A stretch of 64,000 nucleotides of DNA, taken from DATBSL01 sp963729875 (GTDB lineage: Bacteria; Acidobacteriota; Vicinamibacteria; Fen-336). Of the stretch, positions 19,339-28,473 are shown piece after piece (within the stretch, counting starts at the first letter, position 1; the number at the start of each line of letters is the position of its first letter). The translations under genes and the position numbers were made by a program. Below the pieces are notes generated by a model, which worked only from the letters and a program-made list of their open reading frames with translations, had not been told where the DNA came from and searched no databases. The stretch spans positions 1 to 64,000 of the forward strand of contig CAVSPR010000004.1 of NCBI GenBank assembly GCA_963729875.1, given 5' to 3'.

Positions 19339-19898
19339 CGAAGACGGTCCGGCGCGAGGAAATCGTGGACTACGTGACGTACGAGGAGGCCCGCCCCGGG
19401 GTGCGCGCGTCCGCCATGCGGGCCAAGGACGCCCGGCGCGTCCACGTCGGCCCCCACCTGACCTTCCTGTTCGAGAACCACGAGACGATCCGCTACCAGG
19501 TGCAGGAGATGATGCGGGCCGAGCGGATGGTGAAGGAGTCGGACATCCGCCACGAGATCGAAACCTACAACGAGGTGCTCGGCGCCCCCGGCGAGATCGG
19601 CTGCACGCTCCTCGTCGAGCTCGACGACCCCGCGGAGCGCGCGGTGAAGCTCACGCGCTGGCTCGCCCTCCCGAAGCACCTCTACGTCGTGCGGGCCGAC
19701 GGGAAGAAGGCCTACGCCCGCTGCGACGAGCGCCAGGTGGGCGAGACGCGGGTGTCGTCCGTCCAGTACCTCAAGTTCGACGTGGGAGAGCAGGCCCCGC
19801 TCGCGGTCGGCTGCGACCACCCCGACCCGGAGCTGCGCCACGAGACGGCCCTGACCGACGCCCAGCGCGCGGCGCTGCAGCAGGACCTGGAGAGCTGA
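19335..19898 (+). CDS. DUF3501 protein
   Basis: 187 aa, no signal or membrane segment. Sequence elements such as RRVHVGPHLTFLFENHETI, RYQVQEMMRAER and the EIGCTLLVEL strand fit DUF3501. This family is recurrently encoded next to rubrerythrin and a GlpC/HdrD-like Fe-S protein, as here, but its biochemical role is unknown. Translationally coupled to the Fe-S gene by an ATGA overlap. Confidence 0.85.
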   Translation: MTKTVRREEIVDYVTYEEARPGVRASAMRAKDARRVHVGPHLTFLFENHETIRYQVQEMMRAERMVKESDIRHEIETYNEVLGAPGEIGCTLLVELDDPAERAVKLTRWLALPKHLYVVRADGKKAYARCDERQVGETRVSSVQYLKFDVGEQAPLAVGCDHPDPELRHETALTDAQRAALQQDLES

Positions 19899-19900
19899 CG

Positions 19901-19906
19901 TAAACT
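19901..19906 (+). promoter_or_regulatory. Candidate -10 box for the PRC/MgtE-N gene
   Basis: TAAACT sits 20 bp before ATG 19927 and immediately after the DUF3501 stop. No clear -35 box. Confidence 0.4.
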
Positions 19907-19926
19907 GGGCGCCGGACCCGGCGCTC

Positions 19927-21157
19927 ATGATCCACGTCTCGGAAGTGCTCGATCTCCCGGTCGTCGACGCCGAGCGCAAACGGCTCGGGCGCGTGGACGA
20001 CCTCGTGGTCGACTCCGCGCAGGGGACGGTCGAGCGTCTCCTCGTGCGGCGCGGGGCGGCGAGGACGATGCTGCCCTGGAGCCAGGTGGCGGGCTTCTCG
20101 CCCGAGCAGGGACGCGTCGTCCTGGTCGAGGGCGCCGTCCCGCAGCCGCTCGAGGGGAACGGAATCGAAGGCGAGACTCTCAGCCTGAGGCGCGACGTCC
20201 TCGACCGCCAGATCATCGACATCCACGGCCGGAAGGTCGTGCGCGTGAACGACATCGTGCTCGAGGCCCAGGCCGGCCGGCTCTACCTGCGCCGGGTCGA
20301 GGTCGGCCTCGCGGGAGCGGTGCGCCGGCTGCTGGCCGGCCTCGTCGCGCTGCGGCTCGTGCGCGGCCTGGCCGCGGGCCTCTCGCAGAACGACATCCCC
20401 TGGGACTACGTGGGGCTCGTGGACCCCCGCACCGCCACCATCCGGCTGAAGGTGCACCAGCAGCTGACCCGCATGCACCCGGCCGATCTCGCCGACATCA
20501 TCGAGGACCTGGGGCGGGTGGAGCGCCGGGCGATCGTCTCCGCGCTCGACACCGAGACCGCGGCCCACGCCCTCTCCGAGACCGAGCCCGAGGTCCAGGC
20601 CTCGGTGGTGGAGGAGATCAACCCCGAGAAGGCCGCGGACCTCCTCGAGGAGATGCCGCCCGACGAGGCGGCCGACATCCTGGGCGACCTCTCCGAGGAG
20701 CGGTCGCAGGCGGTGCTCGAGGCGATGGAGGAAGAGGAAGCCGAGGACGTCCGGGAGTTGCTCGCCTTTTCCGAGAACTCGGCGGGCGGCCTCATGACCA
20801 CCGAGTTCTTCAGGGCGAGCGAAACCTGGTGCGCGGGCGACGTGCTCGAGGCGCTCCGCGGGTTCGACGAGCAGCTCGCGCAGGAGCTCGACGAGGTGCC
20901 CGTGGTGACCGAGGAGGGCCGGCTGGTCGGGGTGGCTCCGCTGGTGCGCCTCCTCCGGGCGCCGGCGGCCCTGCCGGTGACCATTGCCTGCCGCGCCGAG
21001 TCCCCCTCGGTCGCCGCCTCGGCGCCGTTCGCCGAGGTGGTGGAGTGGTTCGAGAAGTACGCACCTGCGCAGCCTGCCGGTGGCCGACGAGCACGGGCGC
21101 CTCATCGGCCTCATCAGCGTCGAGGACGTCCTCCGCCGGCTGGCGAGGCGCGAGTAG
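19927..21157 (+). CDS. PRC-barrel / MgtE-N / CBS-pair protein without membrane domain, one +1 frameshift
   Basis: Corrected length 409 aa. Two PRC-barrel-like segments (residues about 1-75 and 80-125) are followed by an MgtE intracellular N-domain (about 175-285, with HPADLADIIEDL and MPPDEAADILGDL) and two CBS domains ending VADEHGRLIGLISVEDVL. An extra base near 21066 (tacg-c-acctg) breaks the second CBS domain. The membrane part of MgtE Mg2+ channels is missing. It ends 4 bp before the Nramp-like gene and probably acts as its cytoplasmic regulatory partner. Confidence 0.85.
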
Positions 21158-21161
21158 GCCC

Positions 21162-22427
21162 ATGGACCTGCGGCACCGCGTCCGGGCCCACTGGAGGCGG
21201 CTCGCCTGGCTCTTCGCCATCCTCGGTCCGGGCGTCATCACCAGCAACGTGGACAACGACGCGGGCGGGATCTACACCTACTCGCTGGCGGGGGCGCGCT
21301 ACGGGTACACCCTGCTGTGGGTGCTCGTCCCGGTCACGGTCGCGCTCGTCGTGGTCCAGGAGATGTGCTCGCGCATGGGCACGGTCACCGGGAAGGGCCT
21401 GGCCGACCTCATCCGCGAGCACTTCGGCCTGCGGACGACCTTCCTGATCATGATGGCCGTCCTCGTGACCAACTTCGGCAACACGGTGGCCGAGTTCGCC
21501 GGCCTCGCCTCGAGCCTCGAGCTGTTCGGGGTGAGCCGCTACGTGTCGGTGCCCCTCGGCGCGGCCTTCGTGTGGTGGCTGGTCGTCTTCGGCAGCTACA
21601 AGTCGGTGGAGAAGGCCTTCCTGGTCGCCTGCCTCATCTACGTCGCCTACCCGTTCTCGGGCCTCCTCGCCCACCCCGACTGGAAGGCCGCGCTCGAAGG
21701 GTCCTTCATTCCCCGCATGCCCTTCGACCTGCCGGCCGTCTCGATGGTCGTGGGAATCGTCGGCACCACCATCGCCCCCTGGATGCAGTTCTACCTCCAG
21801 TCCTCGGTGGTCGAGAAGGAGAGCAAGATCTCCGACTACCCCGAGGTGCGCCTGGACGTGATCATCGGCTCGATCATGGCGGTGGTGGTGGCCTTCTTCA
21901 TCGTGATCGCCTGCGCGGCGACGCTCCACCGCGAGGGCCTGCACGAGATCGCCACCGGCGCGGACGCCGCCCGCGCCCTCGCCCCCCTCGCCGGCCGCTA
22001 CGCGAGCTGGCTCTTCGCCGTCGGCCTCGCCAACGCCTCGCTGTTCGCCGCCTCGATCCTGCCCCTGGCCACCGCCTACAGCGTGTGCGAGGGCCTCGGC
22101 CTCGAGGCCGGGGTGGACCGCTCCTTCGGCGAGGCGCCGGAGTTCTACTGGCTCTACACCGCCCTCATCGTGGGCGGGGGCGGGATGATCCTCCTCCCGG
22201 GCGCGCCGCTCCTGCGGATCATCCTCGTCTCCCAGATCATGAACGGCGTGCTCCTGCCCTTCGTGCTCGTCTTCATGCTCCTGCTGATCAACCGCGCGGG
22301 CATCATGGGCGAGTTCACGAACGGCCGGACCTACAACCTCGTGGCCTGGGCCACGGTCGCGGTGCTCGTCGTCCTCACCGTCCTCATGGTCGTCACCAGC
22401 CTGCTGCCGGGGGCGGCCGTCACGTAG
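21162..22427 (+). CDS. Nramp-superfamily divalent metal transporter with atypical binding site
   Basis: 421 aa, about 11 membrane helices. The first helix reads GPGVITSNVDNDAGG where Mn/Fe Nramp proteins have a DPGN motif, and the unwound helix-6 segment reads GTTIAPWMQF where they have an MPH-type motif with the metal-binding Met. Loss of that Met is a hallmark of Nramp-related Mg2+/Mn2+ transporters (NRMT type). The partner MgtE-N/CBS protein upstream also points to Mg2+. Transport substrate is inferred from these two facts. Confidence 0.85.
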   Translation: MDLRHRVRAHWRRLAWLFAILGPGVITSNVDNDAGGIYTYSLAGARYGYTLLWVLVPVTVALVVVQEMCSRMGTVTGKGLADLIREHFGLRTTFLIMMAVLVTNFGNTVAEFAGLASSLELFGVSRYVSVPLGAAFVWWLVVFGSYKSVEKAFLVACLIYVAYPFSGLLAHPDWKAALEGSFIPRMPFDLPAVSMVVGIVGTTIAPWMQFYLQSSVVEKESKISDYPEVRLDVIIGSIMAVVVAFFIVIACAATLHREGLHEIATGADAARALAPLAGRYASWLFAVGLANASLFAASILPLATAYSVCEGLGLEAGVDRSFGEAPEFYWLYTALIVGGGGMILLPGAPLLRIILVSQIMNGVLLPFVLVFMLLLINRAGIMGEFTNGRTYNLVAWATVAVLVVLTVLMVVTSLLPGAAVT

Positions 22428-22433
22428 CGCCCG

Positions 22434-22535
22434 GTGAGGGCGTGGGGCGCACTGCTGCTGGCGGCCGCCGCACTCGTCGGGTTGCCCGGGTCACTGCCGA
22501 CGAGCTCGACCCCGGGGGATCGCGCGGGCGGGTAA
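22434..22535 (+). CDS. Possible 33-aa hydrophobic small protein
   Basis: GTG at 22434, 6 bp after the Nramp stop, opens VRAWGALLLAAAALVGLPG followed by a polar tail and a TAA at 22533-22535. One hydrophobic segment. The TAA is also part of the -10 box of the next gene. It may be a chance frame; no Shine-Dalgarno sequence is obvious. Confidence 0.2.
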   Translation: MRAWGALLLAAAALVGLPGSLPTSSTPGDRAGG

Positions 22536-22538
22536 GAT
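22533..22538 (+). promoter_or_regulatory. -10 box, leaderless start of the M24 gene
   Basis: TAAGAT ends 7 nt before ATG 22546, so transcription would begin at or next to the start codon. No -35 box or Shine-Dalgarno sequence is seen. Confidence 0.5.
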
Positions 22539-22545
22539 CGCGCCC

Positions 22546-23922
22546 ATGAGACTCGCGACTGCCCCTGTCCTGCTCGCCGCTCTGACGTCCTTGGCCGCTC
22601 CCGCCTCTCCGGTCGAGCGCCCGTTCGGCACGCTGCGCGAGCAGTCGGCGATGCAGCAGGACTGGCTCAAGAAGCGCCTGGACACGTTCCTGCCCGGCCT
22701 GATGCGCCAGCACGGCATCGACATGTGGGTCGTGCCGATGCGCGAGTACAACGAGGACCCTGTGTTCCTGGCGACCAGCGGGCCCAACAGCGTCTCCGCG
22801 CGCCGCCGCACGATCCTCGTGTTCTTCGACAAGTGCGCCGCGACCGGCGAGGCGCCGTCCGCCGCGTGCGTCGAGCGGATCGCGCTGGGGGGCTCGTCGC
22901 ACGGGGGCGTCTTCGACGCGCGCCGGTCCACGAAGCCCGCCACCGGGGGGCCCGGCCAGCCGGCCGAGCTGTGGGGCGACGAGCAGTGGCAGGCGCTCCT
23001 CTCGGTCGTCCGGGAGCGCAACCCGAGGGTCATCGGCATCGACCGCTCCACGGTGTTCGCGTTCTCGGACGGGCTGTCGAGCGGAGAGTTGCAGGGGATG
23101 AGCGCCGCCCTCGGCGAGGCGTGGACGGCGAGGTACCGCAACGCCGAGGGCCTGCCGCTCGAGCTGCTCGGCGTCCGGCTGCCGGAGGAGGAGACGGTCT
23201 TCCGCCGCATGCAGGAGCTCGTCTGGTCGCTGTCGCAGGAGATGTTCTCGAGCCGGGTGGTCACGCCGGGGAAGACCTCGACTACCGATCTCGAGTGGTG
23301 GTGGCGCCAGCGGGTGAGCGACCTCGGCCTCGGCACCTGGTTCCATCCGACGGTGGACGTCCAGCGCAGGGGTGTCGCCCCCGAGAAGCTCGAGGGCGAC
23401 GTCGTGATCGAGCGCGGGGACGTGCTGCACTCCGACCTCGGCCTGACCGTGGCCCGGCTCAACAGCGACACGCAGCACCTCGCCTACGTGCTCCTCCCGG
23501 GTGAGACGGGGGCGCCCGAGGGCCTGCGCCGCGCTCTCGCCCAGGCGAACGCCCTGCAGGACATCTGCATGGAGGAGCTGCGGCCGGGGCGGACGGGCAA
23601 CGAGATCCTGGCCTCCACCCGCGCGCGCATGAAGGAGCGCGGGATCGACGGGACGGTCTACGCGCACCCGGTCGGTCTCCACGGCCACGGCGCGGGCCCG
23701 CTCATAGGGCTGTGGGACTACCAGGACGGCGTTCCCGGGCGCGGCGATGCCAGGGTGATCCCGAGCACCTGGTTCTCGATCGAGCTGCAGGCGACGACCC
23801 CCGTGGCCGAGTGGGGCGGTCAGCCGGTCCGGATGGCGCAGGAGGAGGACGTTGTCGTCGACGCGGACGGCAAGGTGCGGTGGGCGCTCCGCCGCCAGGA
23901 CGAGCTGTTCCTCGTCCGGTAG
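22546..23922 (+). CDS. Exported M24 metallopeptidase-like protein
   Basis: 458 aa with signal peptide (LATAPVLLAALTSLAAPA). The C-terminal pita-bread domain (about residues 210-440) has likely metal ligands Asp297 and Asp308 (HSDLGLTVARLNSDTQH), His379 or His381 (LHGHGAGP), Glu413 (FSIELQAT) and Glu433 or Glu434. The N-terminal creatinase-like domain contains DMWVVPMREYNEDP. Related enzymes are Xaa-Pro aminopeptidases and prolidases. Periplasmic location is inferred from the signal. Confidence 0.85.
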   Translation: MRLATAPVLLAALTSLAAPASPVERPFGTLREQSAMQQDWLKKRLDTFLPGLMRQHGIDMWVVPMREYNEDPVFLATSGPNSVSARRRTILVFFDKCAATGEAPSAACVERIALGGSSHGGVFDARRSTKPATGGPGQPAELWGDEQWQALLSVVRERNPRVIGIDRSTVFAFSDGLSSGELQGMSAALGEAWTARYRNAEGLPLELLGVRLPEEETVFRRMQELVWSLSQEMFSSRVVTPGKTSTTDLEWWWRQRVSDLGLGTWFHPTVDVQRRGVAPEKLEGDVVIERGDVLHSDLGLTVARLNSDTQHLAYVLLPGETGAPEGLRRALAQANALQDICMEELRPGRTGNEILASTRARMKERGIDGTVYAHPVGLHGHGAGPLIGLWDYQDGVPGRGDARVIPSTWFSIELQATTPVAEWGGQPVRMAQEEDVVVDADGKVRWALRRQDELFLVR

Positions 23923-23980
23923 GCGGGCCAGCCGGAGCTGATCGACCGTCACCCGGATCGTCGAGCTCGTGCGAAGGAGA

Positions 23981-24442
23981 TCAGCGGATGAAGTAGGCCG
24001 CCACGCGCCAGCGGCCGTCCGGGCCGCGCACCGGCGTTATCGTCTCGGTCACCGGGCTCCGCCCCTCGAAGGCGGTTTCGAACCGGATGACGACGTAGGG
24101 TCCCCGCAGGTCGCCGGTCGGGCCCTCGACCGCGGCCCTCGACCGCAGCGCCCGCGACAGGCACCGGCCGAGGGGTGCCCGCACCGCGCGAAGCGCCGCG
24201 CTCCACCCGCTCGGTCCGACCTCCTCCTTCAGGAGGGAGGAGGCCGCCGCCCAGCTGGCGGTGTGTCGGCCCTCGTCGACCAGTCGAAGCCAGGACCGCG
24301 CGGCGCCGGCCGCCTCACGCTCCCAGTCGGGGTGGGCGCCCACGGGGCGACCGAGGCCCGCGAGGCTCAAGGCGGAAAGCCACGCCGCCAGGCCGGCCGG
24401 CGCCGGGTGGGTCGCCGGAATGCTCCACGCTCCCGTCGCCAT
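23981..24442 (-). CDS. DUF4019 family protein
   Basis: 153 aa. Residues about 45-153 (AARSWLRLVDEGR, SGWSAALRAVRAPLG, YVVIRFETAFE, DGRWRVAAYFIR) match the DUF4019 pattern of small secreted alpha+beta proteins. The N-terminus at ATG 24442 is hydrophobic but not a convincing signal. Function unknown. Convergent with the M24 gene. Confidence 0.75.
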   Translation of the reverse strand: MATGAWSIPATHPAPAGLAAWLSALSLAGLGRPVGAHPDWEREAAGAARSWLRLVDEGRHTASWAAASSLLKEEVGPSGWSAALRAVRAPLGRCLSRALRSRAAVEGPTGDLRGPYVVIRFETAFEGRSPVTETITPVRGPDGRWRVAAYFIR

Positions 24443-24568
24443 GGGTCACCGTCCTTCTCTGATGTAGACGCGCGAAAGCGCCCGCCGGTTGCGTCGGGCA
24501 GACGTTTTTCGGCTGCCGGGGAAACGTCCAAACGCGTGGATGCGCGGGGGTGGCGACGGCTTCCGGCC

Positions 24569-25747
24569 TCAGGGGAGTCCGGGCACCCCCACCGCGATGA
24601 CCGTCGCGTCGTCGTTCCGCGCTCCCGGTCCGCGGAAGGCGTCCACCGCGTCGTGCACGGCGGAGACCACTGCCTCGGCCGGCTGGCCGGCCGCCGAGCG
24701 CACGGCGTCCACGAGCCGTTCCTGCCCGAAGTCGGCCCCGGACTCGTTCTCGGCCTCGGTGATGCCGTCCGTGTAGAACACGAACAGGTCGCCCGGGCCG
24801 AAGCGCACCTCGACCGTCCCGAAGTGGACCTCGTCGTGGAGGAGGCCGACGGCGGGGCCCTCGGGCATGAGCCACGTGGCCTCCGAGCGCCGGCCTCTCA
24901 GGTGGAGGGCCGGGAGGTGGCCGGCGTTCGCGTAGGCGACGCGGCCGCCGGCCGGGTCGAAGACGGCGTAGATCAGGGTGAAGTACGACGCGGCCGGGAG
25001 GTTGTCGAGGAAGACGCGGTTGAGCTCGGCGAGGAGGTCGGACGTCGAGACGTTCCGGGCGGCGAGGGCGCGCAGTGCGATCTTCACCGCGGGCATGATG
25101 AGCGCGGCGGGGAGCCCCTTGCCGGAGACGTCGGCGACGACGACGGCGAAGCGCCCGTCGGCGAGGGGGACGAAGTCGTAGTAATCACCGCCCACGACCC
25201 TCGCGGGACGCGTACGGGCGACGACGTCCAGGGGGCCGGCCGGGGGCCGGTGCTGGTCGAGCAGGTGCTGCTGGACCCGGGCCGCCATCTCCACCTCGCG
25301 CACCAGCTCGTCCCTCTGCTCGCGCGCGATGCGGAAGAACTCGGCTCGGGCGCGGCCGAGGCGGCGCAGGGGGAGGACGACGGCGAGGAACGCGCCCACG
25401 AGGAGCCAGTCGACGGCGAGCCGCGGCCAGCCCTGGGTGGCGACCGGCGTGTCCCATTGCCGCAGGACGACGCACGTGCCGAGCAGGGCCAGAAACACCG
25501 GCCCGCGGTGGGCGAGGGCGCTGTAGCTCACGGGGATGAGGTAGAGGAAGCCCAGCGAGGCCGACGGTACGAGGAAGTGGTCGGCGACGGCGATCGCCGC
25601 GATCGAGAGGACGATCAGGGCGGACTCGACGCCCCGGATGCGCCTCTCGAGGTCGGTGATTCGTGTCGTCTCGCGCGGGATGACGGCCTCCGGCCGGAGC
25701 TTAACCCAGGTCGCGGGCGGGGCCGCTCGCTTGGCCGGCGGACCCAC
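24569..25747 (-). CDS. Membrane PP2C/SpoIIE-type protein phosphatase (RsbU-like)
   Basis: 392 aa from the GTG at 25747 (start uncertain). Residues about 40-130 form four membrane helices; a linker helix (RDELVREVEMAARVQQHLL) leads into a SpoIIE/PP2C domain with metal-binding aspartates in VVGGDYYDFVPL, VADVSGKGLPAALIM, FYTDGITEAENESG and GARNDDATVIAV. RsbU-like phosphatases dephosphorylate anti-anti-sigma factors. It is divergent from a Ser/Thr kinase gene, with 35 bp between the starts. Confidence 0.85.
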   Translation of the reverse strand: MGPPAKRAAPPATWVKLRPEAVIPRETTRITDLERRIRGVESALIVLSIAAIAVADHFLVPSASLGFLYLIPVSYSALAHRGPVFLALLGTCVVLRQWDTPVATQGWPRLAVDWLLVGAFLAVVLPLRRLGRARAEFFRIAREQRDELVREVEMAARVQQHLLDQHRPPAGPLDVVARTRPARVVGGDYYDFVPLADGRFAVVVADVSGKGLPAALIMPAVKIALRALAARNVSTSDLLAELNRVFLDNLPAASYFTLIYAVFDPAGGRVAYANAGHLPALHLRGRRSEATWLMPEGPAVGLLHDEVHFGTVEVRFGPGDLFVFYTDGITEAENESGADFGQERLVDAVRSAAGQPAEAVVSAVHDAVDAFRGPGARNDDATVIAVGVPGLP

Positions 25748-25753
25748 GGCTGG

Positions 25754-25759
25754 TATCTT
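25754..25759 (+). promoter_or_regulatory. Candidate -10 box of the kinase gene
   Basis: TATCTT in the short divergent gap. It ends 5 nt before an in-frame GTG (25765) and 23 nt before the ATG (25783), so either a leaderless GTG start or a short leader is possible. Confidence 0.35.
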
Positions 25760-25782
25760 CCCCGGTGAGGTACCCCTCGCAC

Positions 25783-28467
25783 ATGAGCCTGTCCCCCGGC
25801 CAGAGGCTCGGCCCCTACGAGATCGTCTCGCCGCTGGGTGCCGGAGGCATGGGCGAGGTCTTCCTGGCCCGGGACACCCGGCTCGACCGGGAGGTGGCGC
25901 TGAAGGTGCTCCCGCGCGAGCTCGCGTCCGACCCTGACCGGCGCGCGCGCTTCGAGCGGGAGGCGCGGGCCATCTCGGCGCTCAGCCACCCGAACGTGTG
26001 CGCGCTCTTCGACGTCGGCCGGGCCGAAGGGCCCGACGGCGACGTCGAGTACCTCGTCATGGAGAGGCTCGAGGGGGAGACTCTCGCCTCCCGCCTCCAG
26101 AAGGGGCCGCTGACGGTGCCGGAGGTGCTCGCCCTGGGGGGGCAGCTTGCCGCCGCGCTCGCCGCCGCCCACCGCCGCGGTATCGTGCACCGCGACCTCA
26201 AGCCCGGCAACGTCATGCTCACGCGGTCGGGAGCGAAGCTGCTCGACTTCGGCCTTGCGCGGCGGGACGAGGGCGAGGTCGCGGCGAGGGCGGGCGAGAA
26301 GACGACGGCGACCCTCGCGACGGACGAGGCCCCGCTGACGCGGGTGGGCACGCTCGTCGGGACCTGGCCCTACCTCGCCCCCGAGCAGGTCCGGGGCCGC
26401 CCCGCGGATGCCCGCAGCGACGTGTTCGCCCTCGGCTGCGTTCTGTTCGAGGCTCTCGCCGGCCGCCGCGCGTTCCCCGGGGCGACGGCGGTCGAGATCG
26501 CCGCAGAGATCCTGGGAGCCGAGCCGCCCGACCTGCGGGAGCCGGCGCCGGAAACGCCGCCGGCGCTCGCCGCGCTCGTCCGCCAGTGCCTCGCCAAGGA
26601 CCCCGACGCCCGCTGGCAGTGTGCCGCGGACGTGGCGCGAGGCCTTCGCCTCGTCGAGGAGAGCCTCGGGCGTCCATTGGCAGTGACGGCGTCGCGAAGG
26701 TCGTCTTCACGGCGGGCGCTGGCGCTGGGCCTGCTGGGCCTCGCCGCGGCCGGCGCTGCCGCGGCCTTGCTCCCCGGGCGCCGTCCCCCGGAGGCCGCAC
26801 CGCTGCGCTTCGCGGTCGCGCTTCCGACCGGAGTGCTCGTACCGCGGCCGACCCAGGGAACCCCCCTCGCGGTCTCGCCCGACGGCCGTCGGATCGTCTT
26901 CACGGCGAGCGCGGGCGGCGTGTCGAGCCTCTGGATCTGGTCGGCCGAGGACGGACAGGCACGCCCGCTCGAGGACACGACCGGCGGGATCTCGCCGTTC
27001 TTCTCGCCCGACGGGAGGGAGATCGCGTTCTTCGCAGGAGACGACCTCCGGCGCGTTCCGGTCGACGGCGGCCCGGCGACCACGGTCGCGTCGACCGCGC
27101 TCGCCAGCACGGGGACGTGGGGAAGCGACGGCACGATCCTCTTTGCCCGACCGGTCGGCTCGGACGCCGGCCTGTACTCGCTCCCGTCCCGCGGGGGCGA
27201 GCCTTCGAAGGTCTTCTCGGCCCCTTCCTTCCGCGAGCGCCGGGGGTTCCCTCGCTTCCTGCCCGACGGCCGCCACTACCTCTTCCTGAGTGGCTTCGGA
27301 TCGCCCGTCGCCGAGCGGCGGCTGTGCGTCGCATCCCTCGACGGGGGCGAACCGGACTGCGTCGCCAGCTGCCACTCGCAGGCCGAGTACTCGGCCTCGG
27401 GGCACGTGCTCTGCGTGCGGGGCGGGACCCTCATCGCCATTCCGTTCGACGCGGGGAGCCGGAAACCGACCGGGGAAGCGATCACGGTCGCCCGCGACGT
27501 CCGGTGGTTCGGGCCTCCCGGGTCGGCGTCGTTCGCCGTCTCGGCCGATGGCCGAGCCCTCGTCTACGAGCCGCGTCCCGCGAGCTCGCGCCTCGCCTGG
27601 ATCGACCGGACGGGTCGCGAGACGGCCGCCCTCGGCGAGCCCGGTCCCTTCGGCTGGTTGGCGCTCTCGCCCGACGGACGCCGGGTGGTGGTGGACCGCT
27701 GGGACGCGGAGCGCCGCGGCCGGGACCTGTGGAGCCTGGACACCGGCTCGGGCGTTGCCACCCGCCTGACCTCGGCCCTGATCGACGCCTGGGGGGGCAC
27801 GTGGGCGCCGGACGGCCAGCGCCTCGCGTACGCGAAGGCCGAGAACGAGCCGCCCGACCTCGCCGTGCTCTACCTCGACGGGTCCGGCCGCGACGAGCCC
27901 CTCCTGCGGGCTCCGGGAGTCCAGGCCCCGAGGCACTGGTCTGCGGACGGTCGGACGATCGTCTACGAGGACAGCGCGCCGGGCCGGCGCAACCAGCGAC
28001 AGCTCTGGCTGCTGTCCGTCGCCGACGGGAAGACGCGCCGGGTCACATCGATGCCGTTCAGCAGCTACAACGGCCGCTTCTCACCGGACGGACGGAGGCT
28101 GGCCTACGTCTCGGAGGAGTCGGGGCGCCCGGAGGTGTACCTCGTCGACCTCGAGGAGGGGCGACCCGCCCGCCGCGTCTCCCGCGCCGGCGGGGTCCTG
28201 CCGCGCTTTCGAGGCGACGGAGGCGAGCTCTACTACTTCCAGCCCGACGGCATGATGATGGCGGTTCCTCCGCTCAGCGACGCGGTGGCCCCGCGGTCGC
28301 TCTTCCACCTCGAGGGAGTCACCAGCTTCGACTTCGATTACGACGTGGCGCGCGACGGGCTGCGATTCCTGGTCCGGCTTGCGCCCGAAGCCGAGGGTGC
28401 GGCCGGCCTGCGCGTCGCGCTCGAGTGGTCGCGGCACCTCGGCCGTGCGGACGCCGGGACGCGCTGA
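25783..28467 (+). CDS. Ser/Thr protein kinase with C-terminal TolB/WD40-like propeller
   Basis: 894 aa from ATG 25783, chosen because homologues begin MxLxxGxRLGPYEI. A Hanks-type kinase domain spans residues about 10-280: GAGGMGEV loop, VALKVL lysine, HRDLKPGNV catalytic loop, DFGLA. A membrane segment (RALALGLLGLAAAGAAAALL, about 305-325) is followed by an extracytoplasmic beta-propeller of roughly six repeats with SPDGRRIVFT-like motifs to the end. This architecture is abundant in Acidobacteria. An alternative in-frame GTG lies at 25765. The propeller probably senses an external ligand. Confidence 0.9.
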   Translation: MSLSPGQRLGPYEIVSPLGAGGMGEVFLARDTRLDREVALKVLPRELASDPDRRARFEREARAISALSHPNVCALFDVGRAEGPDGDVEYLVMERLEGETLASRLQKGPLTVPEVLALGGQLAAALAAAHRRGIVHRDLKPGNVMLTRSGAKLLDFGLARRDEGEVAARAGEKTTATLATDEAPLTRVGTLVGTWPYLAPEQVRGRPADARSDVFALGCVLFEALAGRRAFPGATAVEIAAEILGAEPPDLREPAPETPPALAALVRQCLAKDPDARWQCAADVARGLRLVEESLGRPLAVTASRRSSSRRALALGLLGLAAAGAAAALLPGRRPPEAAPLRFAVALPTGVLVPRPTQGTPLAVSPDGRRIVFTASAGGVSSLWIWSAEDGQARPLEDTTGGISPFFSPDGREIAFFAGDDLRRVPVDGGPATTVASTALASTGTWGSDGTILFARPVGSDAGLYSLPSRGGEPSKVFSAPSFRERRGFPRFLPDGRHYLFLSGFGSPVAERRLCVASLDGGEPDCVASCHSQAEYSASGHVLCVRGGTLIAIPFDAGSRKPTGEAITVARDVRWFGPPGSASFAVSADGRALVYEPRPASSRLAWIDRTGRETAALGEPGPFGWLALSPDGRRVVVDRWDAERRGRDLWSLDTGSGVATRLTSALIDAWGGTWAPDGQRLAYAKAENEPPDLAVLYLDGSGRDEPLLRAPGVQAPRHWSADGRTIVYEDSAPGRRNQRQLWLLSVADGKTRRVTSMPFSSYNGRFSPDGRRLAYVSEESGRPEVYLVDLEEGRPARRVSRAGGVLPRFRGDGGELYYFQPDGMMMAVPPLSDAVAPRSLFHLEGVTSFDFDYDVARDGLRFLVRLAPEAEGAAGLRVALEWSRHLGRADAGTR

Positions 28468-28473
28468 TCCGGA

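Noticed and set aside
23983..24206. Short reverse and forward frames within the DUF4019 region
   Set aside because: The DUF4019 frame explains the sequence conservation pattern; the others are shadows.
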